Assembly (NCBI GenBank): GCA_045654245.1
Contig: JAZOMX010000023.1
Span: 1 to 64,000 of the forward strand
DNA from: UBA10677 sp045654245
GTDB lineage: Bacteria; Bacillota; Clostridia; Christensenellales; Pumilibacteraceae
Length of the DNA stretch: 64,000 nt
Reading direction: 5' to 3'
Shown here: piece after piece, positions 16,802 to 26,350 of the stretch
How positions within the stretch are numbered: the stretch's first letter is position 1
Layout of the letters: every line of letters begins with the position of its first letter
Position numbers and translations under genes: made by a program
The notes under the pieces: generated by a model
What the model was told of the DNA's origin: nothing
Databases searched by the model: none
Seen by the model: only the letters and a program-made list of their open reading frames with translations

Positions 16802-18808
16802 TTACCAAACGGAAAGTTGGGTGTCGTCGTCGAGAGTAATATTTATTTTTTGGCGTAGGCGTATATCTTGCGAGGACGAGCCGATTTGAATTTCATACTC
16901 GCCGTTCTCTATGTAAAAGTCGCCACACGGTGGCAAGTAATACTCGAACGCTTTGCGGTCAAGCGTAATCGTAATTTCTTTGCTCTCGCCTGCTTTAAGT
17001 TCAACCTTTCTAAACGCTACGAGTTCTTTCTTGGGGCGTTCTAAAAGCGAGAAAATATCCGCCGTATAAACCTCGGCTATCTCCTTTCCGTCAACGGACG
17101 AGGTGTTAGTAATCGTAAACGAAAGAGTAAAATCGCTTTCTCCCGTTTTCTCAACTTTAAGGTTGGAGTACTCGAAAGTAGAATAACTCAAGCCGTAGCC
17201 GAACGGATAGCGAACGGGCAAACCTTTTCTATCAAAGTGGCGATATCCAACGAAAACTCCGTCGGTATAGTCGTCGTAGAAATCAATATTGTGGTCAAGC
17301 GAAACGAAACAATCGTCGAGCGAAAGGGGGAAAGTCTCGGTCAATTTTCCACTCGGATTAGTCTTGCCCGTCAAGATATCGGCAATCGCCTCGTTCATAC
17401 CCTCGCCTGCAAACCCCGTGTAGAGAAGAGCGGATATATTGTCGATAAAGTCGCTTACGTCAATCGCGGAATTCGCCTCTAAAACTACGATAACTTTACC
17501 CTCGTTATATTTAGCAACGCAATTAATATAGTCGATATACCCTCTTTGAATTTTGAGAGTGTCTCTATCCTTGCCCTCGAGTTCTTCCATACGGTCAGTA
17601 CCAACCGTAATTACGATAGCGTCGTCGTAATATGACTCTCTAGCGCCCACCGAAAGAAAACTAGAACGCGTATATCCTCTGCAATCGTCACATCTAAACG
17701 CTTGCCAGTACTTAATCTCGGTAGAGGGCATCTTTTCGCCTAACAACTCGTGCAAACTCTTTTGCTTAAACGCCGATTGAACTTCCGCAGAGCCACCGCC
17801 CGAGTGCGCCGGCAAAGAAGAAAATCTGCCGTGAACGGACATTTTCTTAACGCCCCGAAGAGGTAAAATCCCATCGTTTTTAAGTAGCACCATACTCTCT
17901 TTTGCAATTTTGGTTACTACTTCGTGCTTTTGCTCGGCGGTAAACTCAACCTTTCTCGTTTTCTTCGCCTCTTCGTTCTTTTCAATAAGGTCGAGTAACC
18001 TTCCCACGCTCTTATCAATCTCTTCGTCCGAAATTAAGCCCTTGTCGTAAGCCGTTTTGAGGTCGTCATACGCCGTTTCGTGATAAGGCATTTTTAGGTC
18101 GAGCCCTGCCCTAAGCGCCTTATAGCGGTTGTGTCCACCGCCCCAGTCGGACATTGTTACGCCCTTATATCCCATTTTGTTTCGGAGCGTTTCACTCAAA
18201 AGTTTTTTGTTCTCGACGGTGTAAACGCCGTTGAGTTTGTTGTAACTGCACATTACTGCCCAAGGCTCTACCTCGAACGCCATAGAAAACGCTTTTAAGT
18301 AAGTCTCGTAAAGCGTTCTGTCGTCAAGATTGCTCGTTACGTTTGCTCTGTCGTGCTCGCGATTGTTTGCGCAAAAGTGTTTTACGCACGCGCCCACGCC
18401 CTTGTCTTGCACGCCCTTGATATAACTCTTCGCCATAACGCCCGTAAAGAAAGCGTCCTCCGAAAAATACTCGAAGTTTCGTCCGCAAAGGGGCGTTCTT
18501 TTAATATTTACACCGGGCGCAAGCAATAAATCTCTGCCCTTTTCAATCATATCGTCGGCGATACATTTTCCCTCTAAATAAGCAAGTTCTTCGTCCCACG
18601 AACAAGACAGCGTTCCTATCGAGGGGTAACAAGTGGAGGGAATAATCTTTCCGTCCCAGCCTGCGGACTGCTCGAAAACTCTAACGCCGTTAGGCCCGTC
18701 GCTCATTTTTAGCGTTGGAATATCGTCGGGAGTTGCTAGTTCCCAGTAGTTTTTCGCCGTGAGAAGGCGTAACTTCTCGTCGAGCGTTAGTTCGGTTGCT
18801 TTTCTCAT
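16802..18808 (-). CDS. Beta-glucosidase, GH3 family
   Basis: A 668-residue intracellular glycosidase. The (beta/alpha)8 domain includes KHFCANNREHDR (about 143-154) and the nucleophile Asp221 in VTMSDWGGGHN. The second alpha/beta sandwich domain follows (VLLKNDGILPL at about 308), then a fibronectin III-like C-terminal domain (about 540-650; GYGLSYSTFEYSNL). This layout is that of BglX-type beta-glucosidases or beta-xylosidases. It starts 9 bp before glyA ends on the same strand, so it may be co-transcribed with glyA. Substrate is not resolved from sequence. Confidence 0.9.
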   Translation of the reverse strand: MRKATELTLDEKLRLLTAKNYWELATPDDIPTLKMSDGPNGVRVFEQSAGWDGKIIPSTCYPSIGTLSCSWDEELAYLEGKCIADDMIEKGRDLLLAPGVNIKRTPLCGRNFEYFSEDAFFTGVMAKSYIKGVQDKGVGACVKHFCANNREHDRANVTSNLDDRTLYETYLKAFSMAFEVEPWAVMCSYNKLNGVYTVENKKLLSETLRNKMGYKGVTMSDWGGGHNRYKALRAGLDLKMPYHETAYDDLKTAYDKGLISDEEIDKSVGRLLDLIEKNEEAKKTRKVEFTAEQKHEVVTKIAKESMVLLKNDGILPLRGVKKMSVHGRFSSLPAHSGGGSAEVQSAFKQKSLHELLGEKMPSTEIKYWQAFRCDDCRGYTRSSFLSVGARESYYDDAIVITVGTDRMEELEGKDRDTLKIQRGYIDYINCVAKYNEGKVIVVLEANSAIDVSDFIDNISALLYTGFAGEGMNEAIADILTGKTNPSGKLTETFPLSLDDCFVSLDHNIDFYDDYTDGVFVGYRHFDRKGLPVRYPFGYGLSYSTFEYSNLKVEKTGESDFTLSFTITNTSSVDGKEIAEVYTADIFSLLERPKKELVAFRKVELKAGESKEITITLDRKAFEYYLPPCGDFYIENGEYEIQIGSSSQDIRLRQKINITLDDDTQLSVW

Positions 18809-18817
18809 CTTTTTCTC

Positions 18818-20020
18818 CTAAATAATATCGGTAGGAACGGGGAACGCCTTAACGAGACGGTTAACCTCGCTTTTCGCTTTTTCCTTTTCGCCTTTTGCTA
18901 CTAGCGAGAAAATCTTCGCTATTTCACTCATTTGCTCTCCGTCCATACCTCGTTGAGTAAGCACGGTCGTACCAAGTCTAATTCCGTTTGCAACGGGCGA
19001 ATCGTCGAAGGGGAGCGCTTTAGAGTTTACGCTTATGCCTACGCTTTCGAGTTTCTCGGTAAAGTCAACGCCGTTAATTCCAAGGGGCGAGCAATCGGCA
19101 AGAATTATGTGACAATCCGTTCCGTCCGTGAAAATCTTAAAGCCCTCGTCTTTTAACTTTTCGGCTAAAGTTTTCGCATTGTCCACGATTTTTTTCATTA
19201 AATTCTTAAACTCGGCTTTTTTAGTCCGTTCAATAGCGTACGCCGAGCCTGCAATCGTTTGAAGGTGGAGAGACGCTACGTTGCCGGGGTAAACGGCGTT
19301 CTTAACGCTCTCAGAAAGTTCAGCCTTGCTCATAATAAATCCCGTGTGCGGTCCGCACATAGTCTTGGTACAAGACGCCGTTACAATATCGGCGTAAGGG
19401 AACGGATTGTTACTAACTCCGCCTGCAATCAGTCCCGAAAAGTGCGCTATATCCGCCATAAGGTAAGCCCCTGTCTTACGAGCAATCGCCGACAATCTCT
19501 CGTAATCGATTTTTCTCGGATACGCCGCAGAGCCAACTACGATTAATCTCGGGCGAAAACTTTCCGCTTTTTCTCTCGCCTCGTCGTAGTTTATACTTCC
19601 GTCACGGTTTAGCCCAAAATATTCGAATTCGTAAATCTTGGACGAAACGTTTTTCTTTCCGCCGTGCGACTGGTGCGCGCCCGCCATCGGGTCTAATGCT
19701 AGTATTCTATCGCCAACCTTACAAACCGCCGAGTATGCGCAAAAATTCGCCATACTTCCCGAGTAGGGGAACATATTAGCGTAGTCCGCGCCGAAAACTT
19801 CTCTCGCTCTTTTCTCCGCCAAGATTTCAAGTTCTTCAATCACGGCGCTACCTTTAAGTCGCTGATTTCCTATATTACCCACCGCCGTTTTATTGCAAAA
19901 AATACTGCCCTGCATCTTTAATGCAAATTCGGGTTGTATGCTTTCCGACGCTATCATTTCAAGCGTATTTTCTTGACGGTCTTTTTCTCTAAATAGAATA
20001 TCCGTTAATTCTCTGTCCAT
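18818..20020 (-). CDS. glyA: Serine hydroxymethyltransferase
   Basis: A 400-residue PLP enzyme converting serine and tetrahydrofolate to glycine and methylene-THF. Landmarks are ENTLEMIASESIQ near the N-terminus, MAGAHQSHGG, ADIAHFSGLIAGG and the PLP-lysine segment VTASCTKTMCGPHTGF. The usual motif there is TTTHKTLRGPRGG; here it is more divergent, so a related PLP role is possible. The start ATG (20018-20020) overlaps the TAA of the upstream phosphatase as TAATG, implying translational coupling. Longer in-frame extension upstream lies in that gene and was excluded. Confidence 0.88.
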   Translation of the reverse strand: MDRELTDILFREKDRQENTLEMIASESIQPEFALKMQGSIFCNKTAVGNIGNQRLKGSAVIEELEILAEKRAREVFGADYANMFPYSGSMANFCAYSAVCKVGDRILALDPMAGAHQSHGGKKNVSSKIYEFEYFGLNRDGSINYDEAREKAESFRPRLIVVGSAAYPRKIDYERLSAIARKTGAYLMADIAHFSGLIAGGVSNNPFPYADIVTASCTKTMCGPHTGFIMSKAELSESVKNAVYPGNVASLHLQTIAGSAYAIERTKKAEFKNLMKKIVDNAKTLAEKLKDEGFKIFTDGTDCHIILADCSPLGINGVDFTEKLESVGISVNSKALPFDDSPVANGIRLGTTVLTQRGMDGEQMSEIAKIFSLVAKGEKEKAKSEVNRLVKAFPVPTDII

Positions 20021-20829
20021 TATTCGTTCCACCCAAAAAACCATTTTAATTTCATATCGTCCTCGCACTCTTCTCCGTGCGCTCCGCCACCAAGAGCCGT
20101 TTCGTGACAACCGTGGTCGCTGTTGAAAACGAGCATATATTTATTTTCTTTCCAAACTCTTTTCGCTACAGAGCAAACTTCACCGAAAATACTCGCCTTT
20201 TCTTTAAGCACTTCTATCGCCTTTTCCCCTCTCGGCGTAACTTTATGCTGGGTGTAGTCGTAGTCGAGTTGGTACAAAAATATGAAATCGTATTCGTTTT
20301 TTTCAAGCAACGATATAGCCTTATCCGCCATAGCCCTATCGTCGTCGCCGTCCACGATATAAAGGTCTGCCTCTCTTTCCCAAAGCATAGACTTTATACA
20401 ACCGTTATTGCAAGTAACCACCGCTACCTTTTTGCCTTGGCGTACTAGCGATTGAGTATAGGGCGTAACCGACAAACTCGGCTGAGCAACGCCGTTTACT
20501 ATTTTTGGCTCTTTATACTCGGGTAAGCCGTTTTTGTCGGGAGTAGTACCCGAAAACATTGCTCCGTAACAAACGGGCGTAATCGAGGGCATAACCGTTC
20601 GTATCACTTCTTCGTACGGCGCGTGTTCTTTGACTTTGGCGAAAATATCCGCTCTTTCCTCCGTCAAGTAAAAAGGCACGGCGTCAACGGAAACTACCAA
20701 AACCTTATCTCTTACTCCGCTACCTAGCACTTCGCTCGCTACGGGCAACGCCTCTGCCATATGTTCTTCGCTCTTTACTCCCATAACGGATAACACCGTG
20801 GAGGCGAAATTAGTTATACTCTTTTCCAT
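20020..20829 (-). CDS. Alkaline phosphatase superfamily protein (type I phosphodiesterase-like)
   Basis: A 269-residue metal-dependent hydrolase. Metal and nucleophile residues of the superfamily appear in order: VVSVDAVPFY (Asp), MPSITPVCYG (Thr), YDYTQH (Asp/His), NSDHGCHE (Asp-His) and GGAHGEE (His). No signal peptide or membrane segment, so it is cytoplasmic. It heads a set with glyA (TAATG overlap). The substrate could be a phosphodiester or phosphonate; context does not settle it. Confidence 0.75.
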   Translation of the reverse strand: MEKSITNFASTVLSVMGVKSEEHMAEALPVASEVLGSGVRDKVLVVSVDAVPFYLTEERADIFAKVKEHAPYEEVIRTVMPSITPVCYGAMFSGTTPDKNGLPEYKEPKIVNGVAQPSLSVTPYTQSLVRQGKKVAVVTCNNGCIKSMLWEREADLYIVDGDDDRAMADKAISLLEKNEYDFIFLYQLDYDYTQHKVTPRGEKAIEVLKEKASIFGEVCSVAKRVWKENKYMLVFNSDHGCHETALGGGAHGEECEDDMKLKWFFGWNE

Positions 20830-20989
20830 TTTTACTCCTCTATAAAAGGTTCTTATCTATATAATAATATATATTTCTCCGTCCGTCCTCTCAAATTAAA
20901 GATTATTTATTCTCATATTTTAAGGTTTTTTGCTTTTTTCGTTACTATTTTTTATTGCTTTTTGTTCTCGTAGGGTGTAAAATATAAGT

Positions 20990-21742
20990 ATGAAAGCATT
21001 TTACGAAAACGTTGACGAAAATGAAGTTAAGATTACGGAAAGTAACGGCACTTACCCTGCGCACTTCCACGCTAGCGTGGAAATTTTGTATTGCAGAGAG
21101 GGAAAATTAACCGTTCTTCTTAACGGCGAAACGCTAACTCTTAACAAAAACGAGTTCGTTCTCTTCGACGAGGACGATATCCACGCAGTACTGTCGTCTC
21201 ACGATTATCTTACCGTTCTTCTCCCACCGTCGCACCTAGGCGAATACCTTGCCTTTAAGGGCGAACGAACGCTTAACGAACGAATATTTTTAGACGACGG
21301 ACAAATTTTGCCACTTATTACCGCCCTTATGGACGAAACGACTAACCGCCTAACCAAAATCGGATTAGTTACGACGCTACTTGGTAAAATTACGCAAAGA
21401 ACTACTCTCGTTAGCAAAAAAACGGTAGTTCCCGACGATATGCGCGCTCTCCCCGAATTTTTACGCTCTCGGTTTACGCAAAAGATTACCCTATCGAGCG
21501 TAGCAAACGAACTAGGCTATAATAAGTTCTACCTCTCGGGCGCATTTAAGTCGTACTTCGGCGTGAACTTTACCGATTATATCACTTCTCTTCGCCTAAA
21601 CCGATTTCTGCTTTTAATGGAGCGTGGCTCACTTCCCGTAACCGACGCTATTTTTGAAAGCGGATTTTCCTCTCTCCAAACTTTTTATAGAGTTTTTAAG
21701 AAAAAGTACGGTTGCTCTCCCGCCGAATACATAAAAAAATAG
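20990..21742 (+). CDS. AraC-family transcriptional regulator with cupin sensor
   Basis: A 250-residue regulator. Residues 1-110 form a cupin-like ligand domain (YPAHFHASVEILYCREGKL). The C-terminal AraC HTH (about 150-250) includes KITLSSVANELGYNKFYLSGAFKSYFG and the signature ITDAIFESGFSSLQTFYRVFKKKYGCSPAEYI. It is divergent from the phosphatase-glyA-GH3 genes, which it could control in response to a sugar. One of the few plus-strand genes left of the origin. No clear ribosome site precedes ATG 20990, so the start is uncertain. Confidence 0.88.
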   Translation: MKAFYENVDENEVKITESNGTYPAHFHASVEILYCREGKLTVLLNGETLTLNKNEFVLFDEDDIHAVLSSHDYLTVLLPPSHLGEYLAFKGERTLNERIFLDDGQILPLITALMDETTNRLTKIGLVTTLLGKITQRTTLVSKKTVVPDDMRALPEFLRSRFTQKITLSSVANELGYNKFYLSGAFKSYFGVNFTDYITSLRLNRFLLLMERGSLPVTDAIFESGFSSLQTFYRVFKKKYGCSPAEYIKK

Positions 21743-21801
21743 GATTGTTCCCACTTCTCCAAGCGGTGGATAATTTTGGCTATACGCTACAAAATATAAA
21801 A

Positions 21802-21837
21802 ACTCTCGGGTTTTACTTGTCCGAGAGTCTTTTTTTA
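21802..21837 (+). terminator. Terminator after the AraC gene
   Basis: ACTCTCGG (21802-21809) pairs with CCGAGAGT (21821-21828) followed by C and a T run. The right arm lies in the 3' end of the convergent YgjV-like gene. Confidence 0.75.
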
Positions 21838-22361
21838 TCAAAGAAATAGTATTTTACGATTGCAACGATATCGGCTAAGAGTTCAAACGAACAACTGATA
21901 ATTACGAATAGCGTCGCTCCTGCAAGCACGTTGTAAACTACGGCGAGAATTGCCGGCACTAGCACTACGTTGTGGAGCACGACCACGTTTCTAATCGTGA
22001 ACGAGAAACAGTACATAATGAGCACGGCGAGATAAATAGCGTCGTAAGGCGAATAATCTTTTAAGATTACGATATTTATCACGACGAACGCAAGCACCGT
22101 TGCAAGCGAGATTAAAATCGGCACTACGAGGGGAACTTTCTTATCTTTTCGCTCGTAAAGATAGCATATAAGAGAACGGAAAAAACCTATCGTTAGTCCT
22201 ACCGTCGCAAAATAGAGTTCAACGAAAAGGTAGGAAAAAATAAGAAAAATTATGCCCGTAAGTTGAAACAGTAAGTACGACTTCTTAGAAACGAAGTAAC
22301 TTACTACGATAAAGCCTAGGGCAATAAGTCCCATCGCAAGCGACAGCGTGTAGTTATACAT
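21813..22361 (-). CDS. YgjV-family inner-membrane protein
   Basis: A 182-residue membrane protein with about six hydrophobic segments, resembling the YgjV (Imp-YgjV) family of unknown function. GLIALGFIVVSYF near the start and GFFRSLICYLYERKDKKVP in the middle fit the family. It starts 3 bp after the degV stop, so it is co-transcribed with it. No function can be assigned. Confidence 0.65.
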   Translation of the reverse strand: MYNYTLSLAMGLIALGFIVVSYFVSKKSYLLFQLTGIIFLIFSYLFVELYFATVGLTIGFFRSLICYLYERKDKKVPLVVPILISLATVLAFVVINIVILKDYSPYDAIYLAVLIMYCFSFTIRNVVVLHNVVLVPAILAVVYNVLAGATLFVIISCSFELLADIVAIVKYYFFDKKRLSDK

Positions 22362-22364
22362 AAA

Positions 22365-23222
22365 TTAGATTTCGTGCTCTCCGTCGTTTAGGAATAGTAC
22401 GCCGAGCGTTCCTTTTCCACAATGGCTAGTAATCGTCGAACCTGCGGTAGTTTCTAGAATTTCAGCGAAGGTAAATCTTTGTTTAACGATTTCCTTTACC
22501 TTTTGTACGATTTCGTCGGGAACGAGCGTATGAGTTACGAAAACTCTTCTCGGGTCGGGATTAGTAAACATATCGAAAATATTGTTTACGTACTTCTCTG
22601 CAACGATTGCGGTGTTACCTCTGTACTTTTGACCTACCACGATTTTGCCGTCTTTTAGGAGCAAAGAGGGTTTAATCTTAAGCGCAGTAGCAAAGAAAGA
22701 CGCTAGTCCAGAGCATCTGCCACCCTTATGGAGATATTCCATACTGTCCACGTAGAAACACGCTTGAACGGCGGGAATACGCTCTACCACTTTTTCGTAA
22801 ATTTGCTCTGCCGTATATTTTCCGCTGTCACGAAGGTCGCAAGCGTAAAGCACGAGCAAGCCCGTTCCAGTCGAAAGCGAAAGTCCGTCAACTACGAAAA
22901 CTCCGCCCATTTCTTCCGCTGCCATACGCGCGTTAGTCGCCGTAACCGAACAGCCCGAAGAAATGGTAAAGTGAATTATGATATCCTCGGGAGATTTTTT
23001 AATAGAGGTAAAAAACTCCTTATGCTCTTCTGCAGAGCGAGCCGCGGTCTTGGGCAAAGTTCCCGTTTTAGCAACGAAATCGTAAATCCCGCTAGGCGTT
23101 ATGGTAACGCCGTCGTTAAAAGTTTCGCCTCCTAAAACTACCGCAAGAGGAAGGACGGGTATGTTCCTTTCCTCAAATAGGTAATCGAGGTCTGCCGTTG
23201 AATCTGACGAAATTATAATCAT
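22365..23222 (-). CDS. DegV family protein (fatty-acid-binding FakB-like)
   Basis: A 285-residue DegV protein. Such proteins bind a fatty acid and hand it to the kinase FakA. Family traits are IIISSDSTADLDYLFEERNI at the start, the TAARSAEEHKEFF segment, the ISSGCSVTATNAR loop contacting the lipid carboxylate, and the DSMEYLHKGGRC motif. FakA is not in the window. It precedes the YgjV-like gene with a 3-bp gap and follows lepB. Confidence 0.93.
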   Translation of the reverse strand: MIIISSDSTADLDYLFEERNIPVLPLAVVLGGETFNDGVTITPSGIYDFVAKTGTLPKTAARSAEEHKEFFTSIKKSPEDIIIHFTISSGCSVTATNARMAAEEMGGVFVVDGLSLSTGTGLLVLYACDLRDSGKYTAEQIYEKVVERIPAVQACFYVDSMEYLHKGGRCSGLASFFATALKIKPSLLLKDGKIVVGQKYRGNTAIVAEKYVNNIFDMFTNPDPRRVFVTHTLVPDEIVQKVKEIVKQRFTFAEILETTAGSTITSHCGKGTLGVLFLNDGEHEI

Positions 23223-23245
23223 TTTCGTTCTCCTTTTGTTTTTTT

Positions 23246-23917
23246 TTAATTATTATTTGCGGAACGAACGTCCGAATAAATAAAATCGATTATTTTCTTT
23301 AGCGCACTGTCGTCGCCCTCTTTGAAAACTTTTACTTTCTTTCCTAAAACCTGAGTTAATTTGAAGTGCCCGTAAAACCTCGAATCTTTCGAGACGTTAC
23401 GATTGTCGCCAAGCGCAACGATATTTCCTTTCTCGACAGTTTGGTACTGCACCTTTTCCACAAGGTCCGTTAAACTATCGGCTACGCCCATTTTCTTGAA
23501 AATAGCGCCGAAGTAAGTCATATCCTCTTTTTTGTACGGCTCGTTTTGAAGAACGAAACCCTCGCCTTTATCGAGGTAAAGGTCAATCACTTCGCCTTTT
23601 TCCGTCTCTCGTCGAACGAACCCGATTTTATCGCCTGCAACGGCAACCACTCTTTTAATGATATTGTTGTCGCCTGCGTCAATAACGACGATATCGCCTC
23701 TGTCTAATTCCGAGTACGCGTTGGAAATCAGCACCGTTTCGCCGTCGTAAATCGTGTTTTGCATTGAGTTGCCCGAAATCAGTACGGGCTCGTAGAAAGA
23801 TGCAACCGCAAAAATTACGATTACGAGCAGAATAAACAAGTTCGTAACGAAACCGAAAATTCTACCACCTAATCCTTCCTTTTCGGCGTTTAATAAATTT
23901 TCGTTAAAGTCGGTCAC
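23246..23917 (-). CDS. lepB: Signal peptidase I
   Basis: A 223-residue type I signal peptidase. One N-terminal membrane anchor (about 22-45) is followed by the catalytic Ser in SGNSMQNTI, the catalytic Lys in DNNIIKRVVAVAGDKIG, and the GDNRNVSKDSR box. It removes signal peptides from exported proteins outside the membrane. This is the bacterial Ser-Lys type, distinct from the SipW-type enzyme at 59876. It follows the DUF951 gene by 22 bp. Confidence 0.95.
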   Translation of the reverse strand: MTDFNENLLNAEKEGLGGRIFGFVTNLFILLVIVIFAVASFYEPVLISGNSMQNTIYDGETVLISNAYSELDRGDIVVIDAGDNNIIKRVVAVAGDKIGFVRRETEKGEVIDLYLDKGEGFVLQNEPYKKEDMTYFGAIFKKMGVADSLTDLVEKVQYQTVEKGNIVALGDNRNVSKDSRFYGHFKLTQVLGKKVKVFKEGDDSALKKIIDFIYSDVRSANNN

Positions 23918-23939
23918 TTTTCTCTCCGTTCTCCCTTCA

Positions 23940-24119
23940 TTACCCTTCGATTTTTTCCTTAATTATCTTCTTTGCGTCTTCGCTAGTAATCATTACCGTT
24001 CGTCCACAATAAAGACAAGTAAGTTTAAAATCCGCTCCCGTTCTCGTTACGGTCCAGCCGTTTTTACCGCAAGCGTGAGGCTTTTTGGTCTTAATCTTAT
24101 CGCCTACTACTAAATCCAT
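23940..24119 (-). CDS. DUF951 family protein
   Basis: A 59-residue protein conserved in Firmicutes: VGDKIKTKKPHACGKNGW...LTCLYCGRTVMI. The Cys/His pattern (HACG, CLYCG) suggests a small zinc-binding fold; function is unknown. ATG 24119 overlaps the TAA of the preceding hydrolase as TAATG, the same coupling seen at glyA; an ATG three codons upstream is the alternative. Confidence 0.88.
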   Translation of the reverse strand: MDLVVGDKIKTKKPHACGKNGWTVTRTGADFKLTCLYCGRTVMITSEDAKKIIKEKIEG

Positions 24120-25735
24120 TATATCCATAACAACGAGTTTATAAGCAAAGTCTTTTCACTGCTTATCGTGAATTTAATCGCGTCCGCCCAACTTTCCATA
24201 GGTCCGCTTTCCGACTTGAATTCGCTTGCCGAAAGCGTAACCTTACACCACTCGCCGTACGACGGGAGAGCGTGCTCGTGCGTATAAACCTCGTATCCGT
24301 CCTCTTCTTTGGTGGTAACCTCGAAAGTTACGGTCTGTTTATCTTTAGAGTAAACTAAAAGTTGAAGCAGACTATCTCTTGCTCCGCTGGTATGCACGTC
24401 GCCGATTTTTAAGGTCGTTATAGTATTTACCGAACTAGTAACGCCTTCAATACCACTTTTACCCGTAGCCATACTTACTTCGCCGAATAGGTCCGTCTTT
24501 TTGGTAATCATCCACGAATCGACGCCCATTTCAGGTTCGTAAACGAGACGCTTTTTGATAATTTCGCCCTCGCCAACGCCCATCATATACGGCGTTTTCG
24601 TAACGATTTCACTAGAGAGTTGTATTCCGCTTTTATATTTTACGGTAACGAACGCCGACGCTTCTTCTTTAGTTAAATAAACGTCCGCTTTCGCACGGTA
24701 CTTACCTTCCTCCGTTTTCTCGAGCGGTAGTCTAAACCAGTTTCTATACGCTCCTTTAGAAAATCCGTAGGTATAATACAAATCGACTTTCTCTATATCT
24801 TCGTCGAACACCGACGCTATATAATAAAGCGAACGATTTTCGCAAACCGCTTCTAGTGTAGGTTGCATAGGAAGGGGCGTGTGCGAGAAACAAAGTTTAT
24901 TCATATAGGTAAGCAAACTTTGTCTTTGCGACGGAGAAAGCGTGTTGTCCGATTGCTCGGCAATATAGTAATTACACTTTTCCGACGAGGCAAGATACAC
25001 CGAGTTTACGGGGAAAAGCGAATCCTCGTTATTATTAGAACTCTCCACGATATAAAGAGGCACTTTGATAAACGGAACGTAAGTTGCGTTCGCTAAACAC
25101 GAATTATACACCATAGCCTCGTCAGAGCCAAGGTCAAGCCCCGGAATATAAGTCGAGTTAAAAAGCGCAATCGCGCACGAGGCGTTAGGCTCTACGTACG
25201 ACGCCTTATAAACTTGGAACGCTCCACGGCGCACTCCGAAAAAGCAAATTCTGTTGCTATCAAGGTTTGGCTGGCTCTCAAGATAATAATAACCTCTAAG
25301 CATTATCGTAGCGTAAGTAAACCAGCACGAGTTTTTGGGCGTGGTCGTGAGCGAATTAAAATCGCTCTTTTCGGACTTATAGTTCGCACCCTCTAAAGAT
25401 TCGGGATAAATCGTGAATTTTCCTTCCTCTCTTCTTCCGCCGTAATCAAGGGCTAGCACGGTAAAACCGCAATCAGTCAAAAGATTAATATAAGTCGTGT
25501 CGAACGGCGTGTCAACGTCGTTCATAAGCACTACTGATGCTCCCGTGGGAATACAAGAGGGAGAATAGAGGCGAGCGTAAATGCGGATAACGCCGTCAGT
25601 CGTTGCGTCTCCGTTAAAATAAAACTCTTTAATTGTATATCGCTCTTCAACTTGGGTTTTAAGCACCGTCTCGCCGAGAGGTAATCTGCGGTGGTCACGG
25701 TTCGCCCAAAGCATTTGAGCAGTCATTAGTTCCAT
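24119..25735 (-). CDS. Alpha/beta-hydrolase-fold protein lacking the nucleophile serine
   Basis: A 538-residue cytoplasmic protein. Residues about 60-280 resemble an acetyl-esterase or dienelactone-type alpha/beta hydrolase (GASVVLMNDVDTPF, FTVLALDYGGRREEGKF, ICFFGVRRGAFQVYKA). The nucleophile elbow should read G-x-S-x-G, but here it is GVRRGA, with Arg replacing Ser. The enzyme may be inactive, use another residue or bind rather than cut. The C-terminus (about 400-538) looks like a beta-sandwich, perhaps carbohydrate-binding. It precedes DUF951 and lepB with overlap. Function is not assigned. Confidence 0.6.
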   Translation of the reverse strand: MELMTAQMLWANRDHRRLPLGETVLKTQVEERYTIKEFYFNGDATTDGVIRIYARLYSPSCIPTGASVVLMNDVDTPFDTTYINLLTDCGFTVLALDYGGRREEGKFTIYPESLEGANYKSEKSDFNSLTTTPKNSCWFTYATIMLRGYYYLESQPNLDSNRICFFGVRRGAFQVYKASYVEPNASCAIALFNSTYIPGLDLGSDEAMVYNSCLANATYVPFIKVPLYIVESSNNNEDSLFPVNSVYLASSEKCNYYIAEQSDNTLSPSQRQSLLTYMNKLCFSHTPLPMQPTLEAVCENRSLYYIASVFDEDIEKVDLYYTYGFSKGAYRNWFRLPLEKTEEGKYRAKADVYLTKEEASAFVTVKYKSGIQLSSEIVTKTPYMMGVGEGEIIKKRLVYEPEMGVDSWMITKKTDLFGEVSMATGKSGIEGVTSSVNTITTLKIGDVHTSGARDSLLQLLVYSKDKQTVTFEVTTKEEDGYEVYTHEHALPSYGEWCKVTLSASEFKSESGPMESWADAIKFTISSEKTLLINSLLWI

Positions 25736-25804
25736 TTTTGCCTCTATTTATCTATATAATCACTTATGATATTATTATATTTATTTCGTTTTGTCAAGCA
25801 AAGT

Positions 25805-26341
25805 TTAGAGTTCATATCGTAGTACGCTAGCATTATCAATGCCAAGTCCGATAATATCTTCACGGTTATACTCGTCGCCGAGCGCAATTCTCATACCTCG
25901 AAGCGCTCCGTTGTGCGTTACGACTAGCACGCTTTTGCCTTTGTACTCTCGTTTTATAAACTCAATAAAATCTTTCGTTCTAGCAATCATATCGTCAAGA
26001 CTTTCCATATTGTGTTTATCCGCAGGGAAATCAAATCTCCAACGGTCAGCCTGACTAAAATCCATCTCTTTGCCCGTAAGGTCGCCAAAGTCTCGCTCGA
26101 TTATACGCTCGTCAACCGTTATCGAAACGGGATACAAATTCTTTGAAAGGATACACTTTGCCGTCTCTTGAGTTCTCGATAGCGGGGAAACGAATACGGC
26201 GTCGAAACGAACTTTATTAAGTTTTTCGCCCGTTTCAAGCGCCATCATCACGCCTTGCTCGTTGAGTTTGTCGTCAAAAATTCCGTTCATAAGATTTTGA
26301 GCGTTCATTTTGGTTTGTCCGTGTCTTACAATATAAAGCAT
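25805..26341 (-). CDS. Histidine phosphatase family protein
   Basis: A 178-residue member of the phosphoglycerate-mutase-like superfamily. LYIVRHGQTKMN at the N-terminus holds the catalytic His. SPLSRTQETA, the Glu-containing ERDFGDLTG, and VVTHNGALRGM are the remaining conserved parts. Specific substrate (sugar phosphate or cofactor phosphate) is unknown. It follows the ABC exporter gene by 9 bp. Confidence 0.9.
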   Translation of the reverse strand: MLYIVRHGQTKMNAQNLMNGIFDDKLNEQGVMMALETGEKLNKVRFDAVFVSPLSRTQETAKCILSKNLYPVSITVDERIIERDFGDLTGKEMDFSQADRWRFDFPADKHNMESLDDMIARTKDFIEFIKREYKGKSVLVVTHNGALRGMRIALGDEYNREDIIGLGIDNASVLRYEL

Positions 26342-26350
26342 TTTTCCTCC

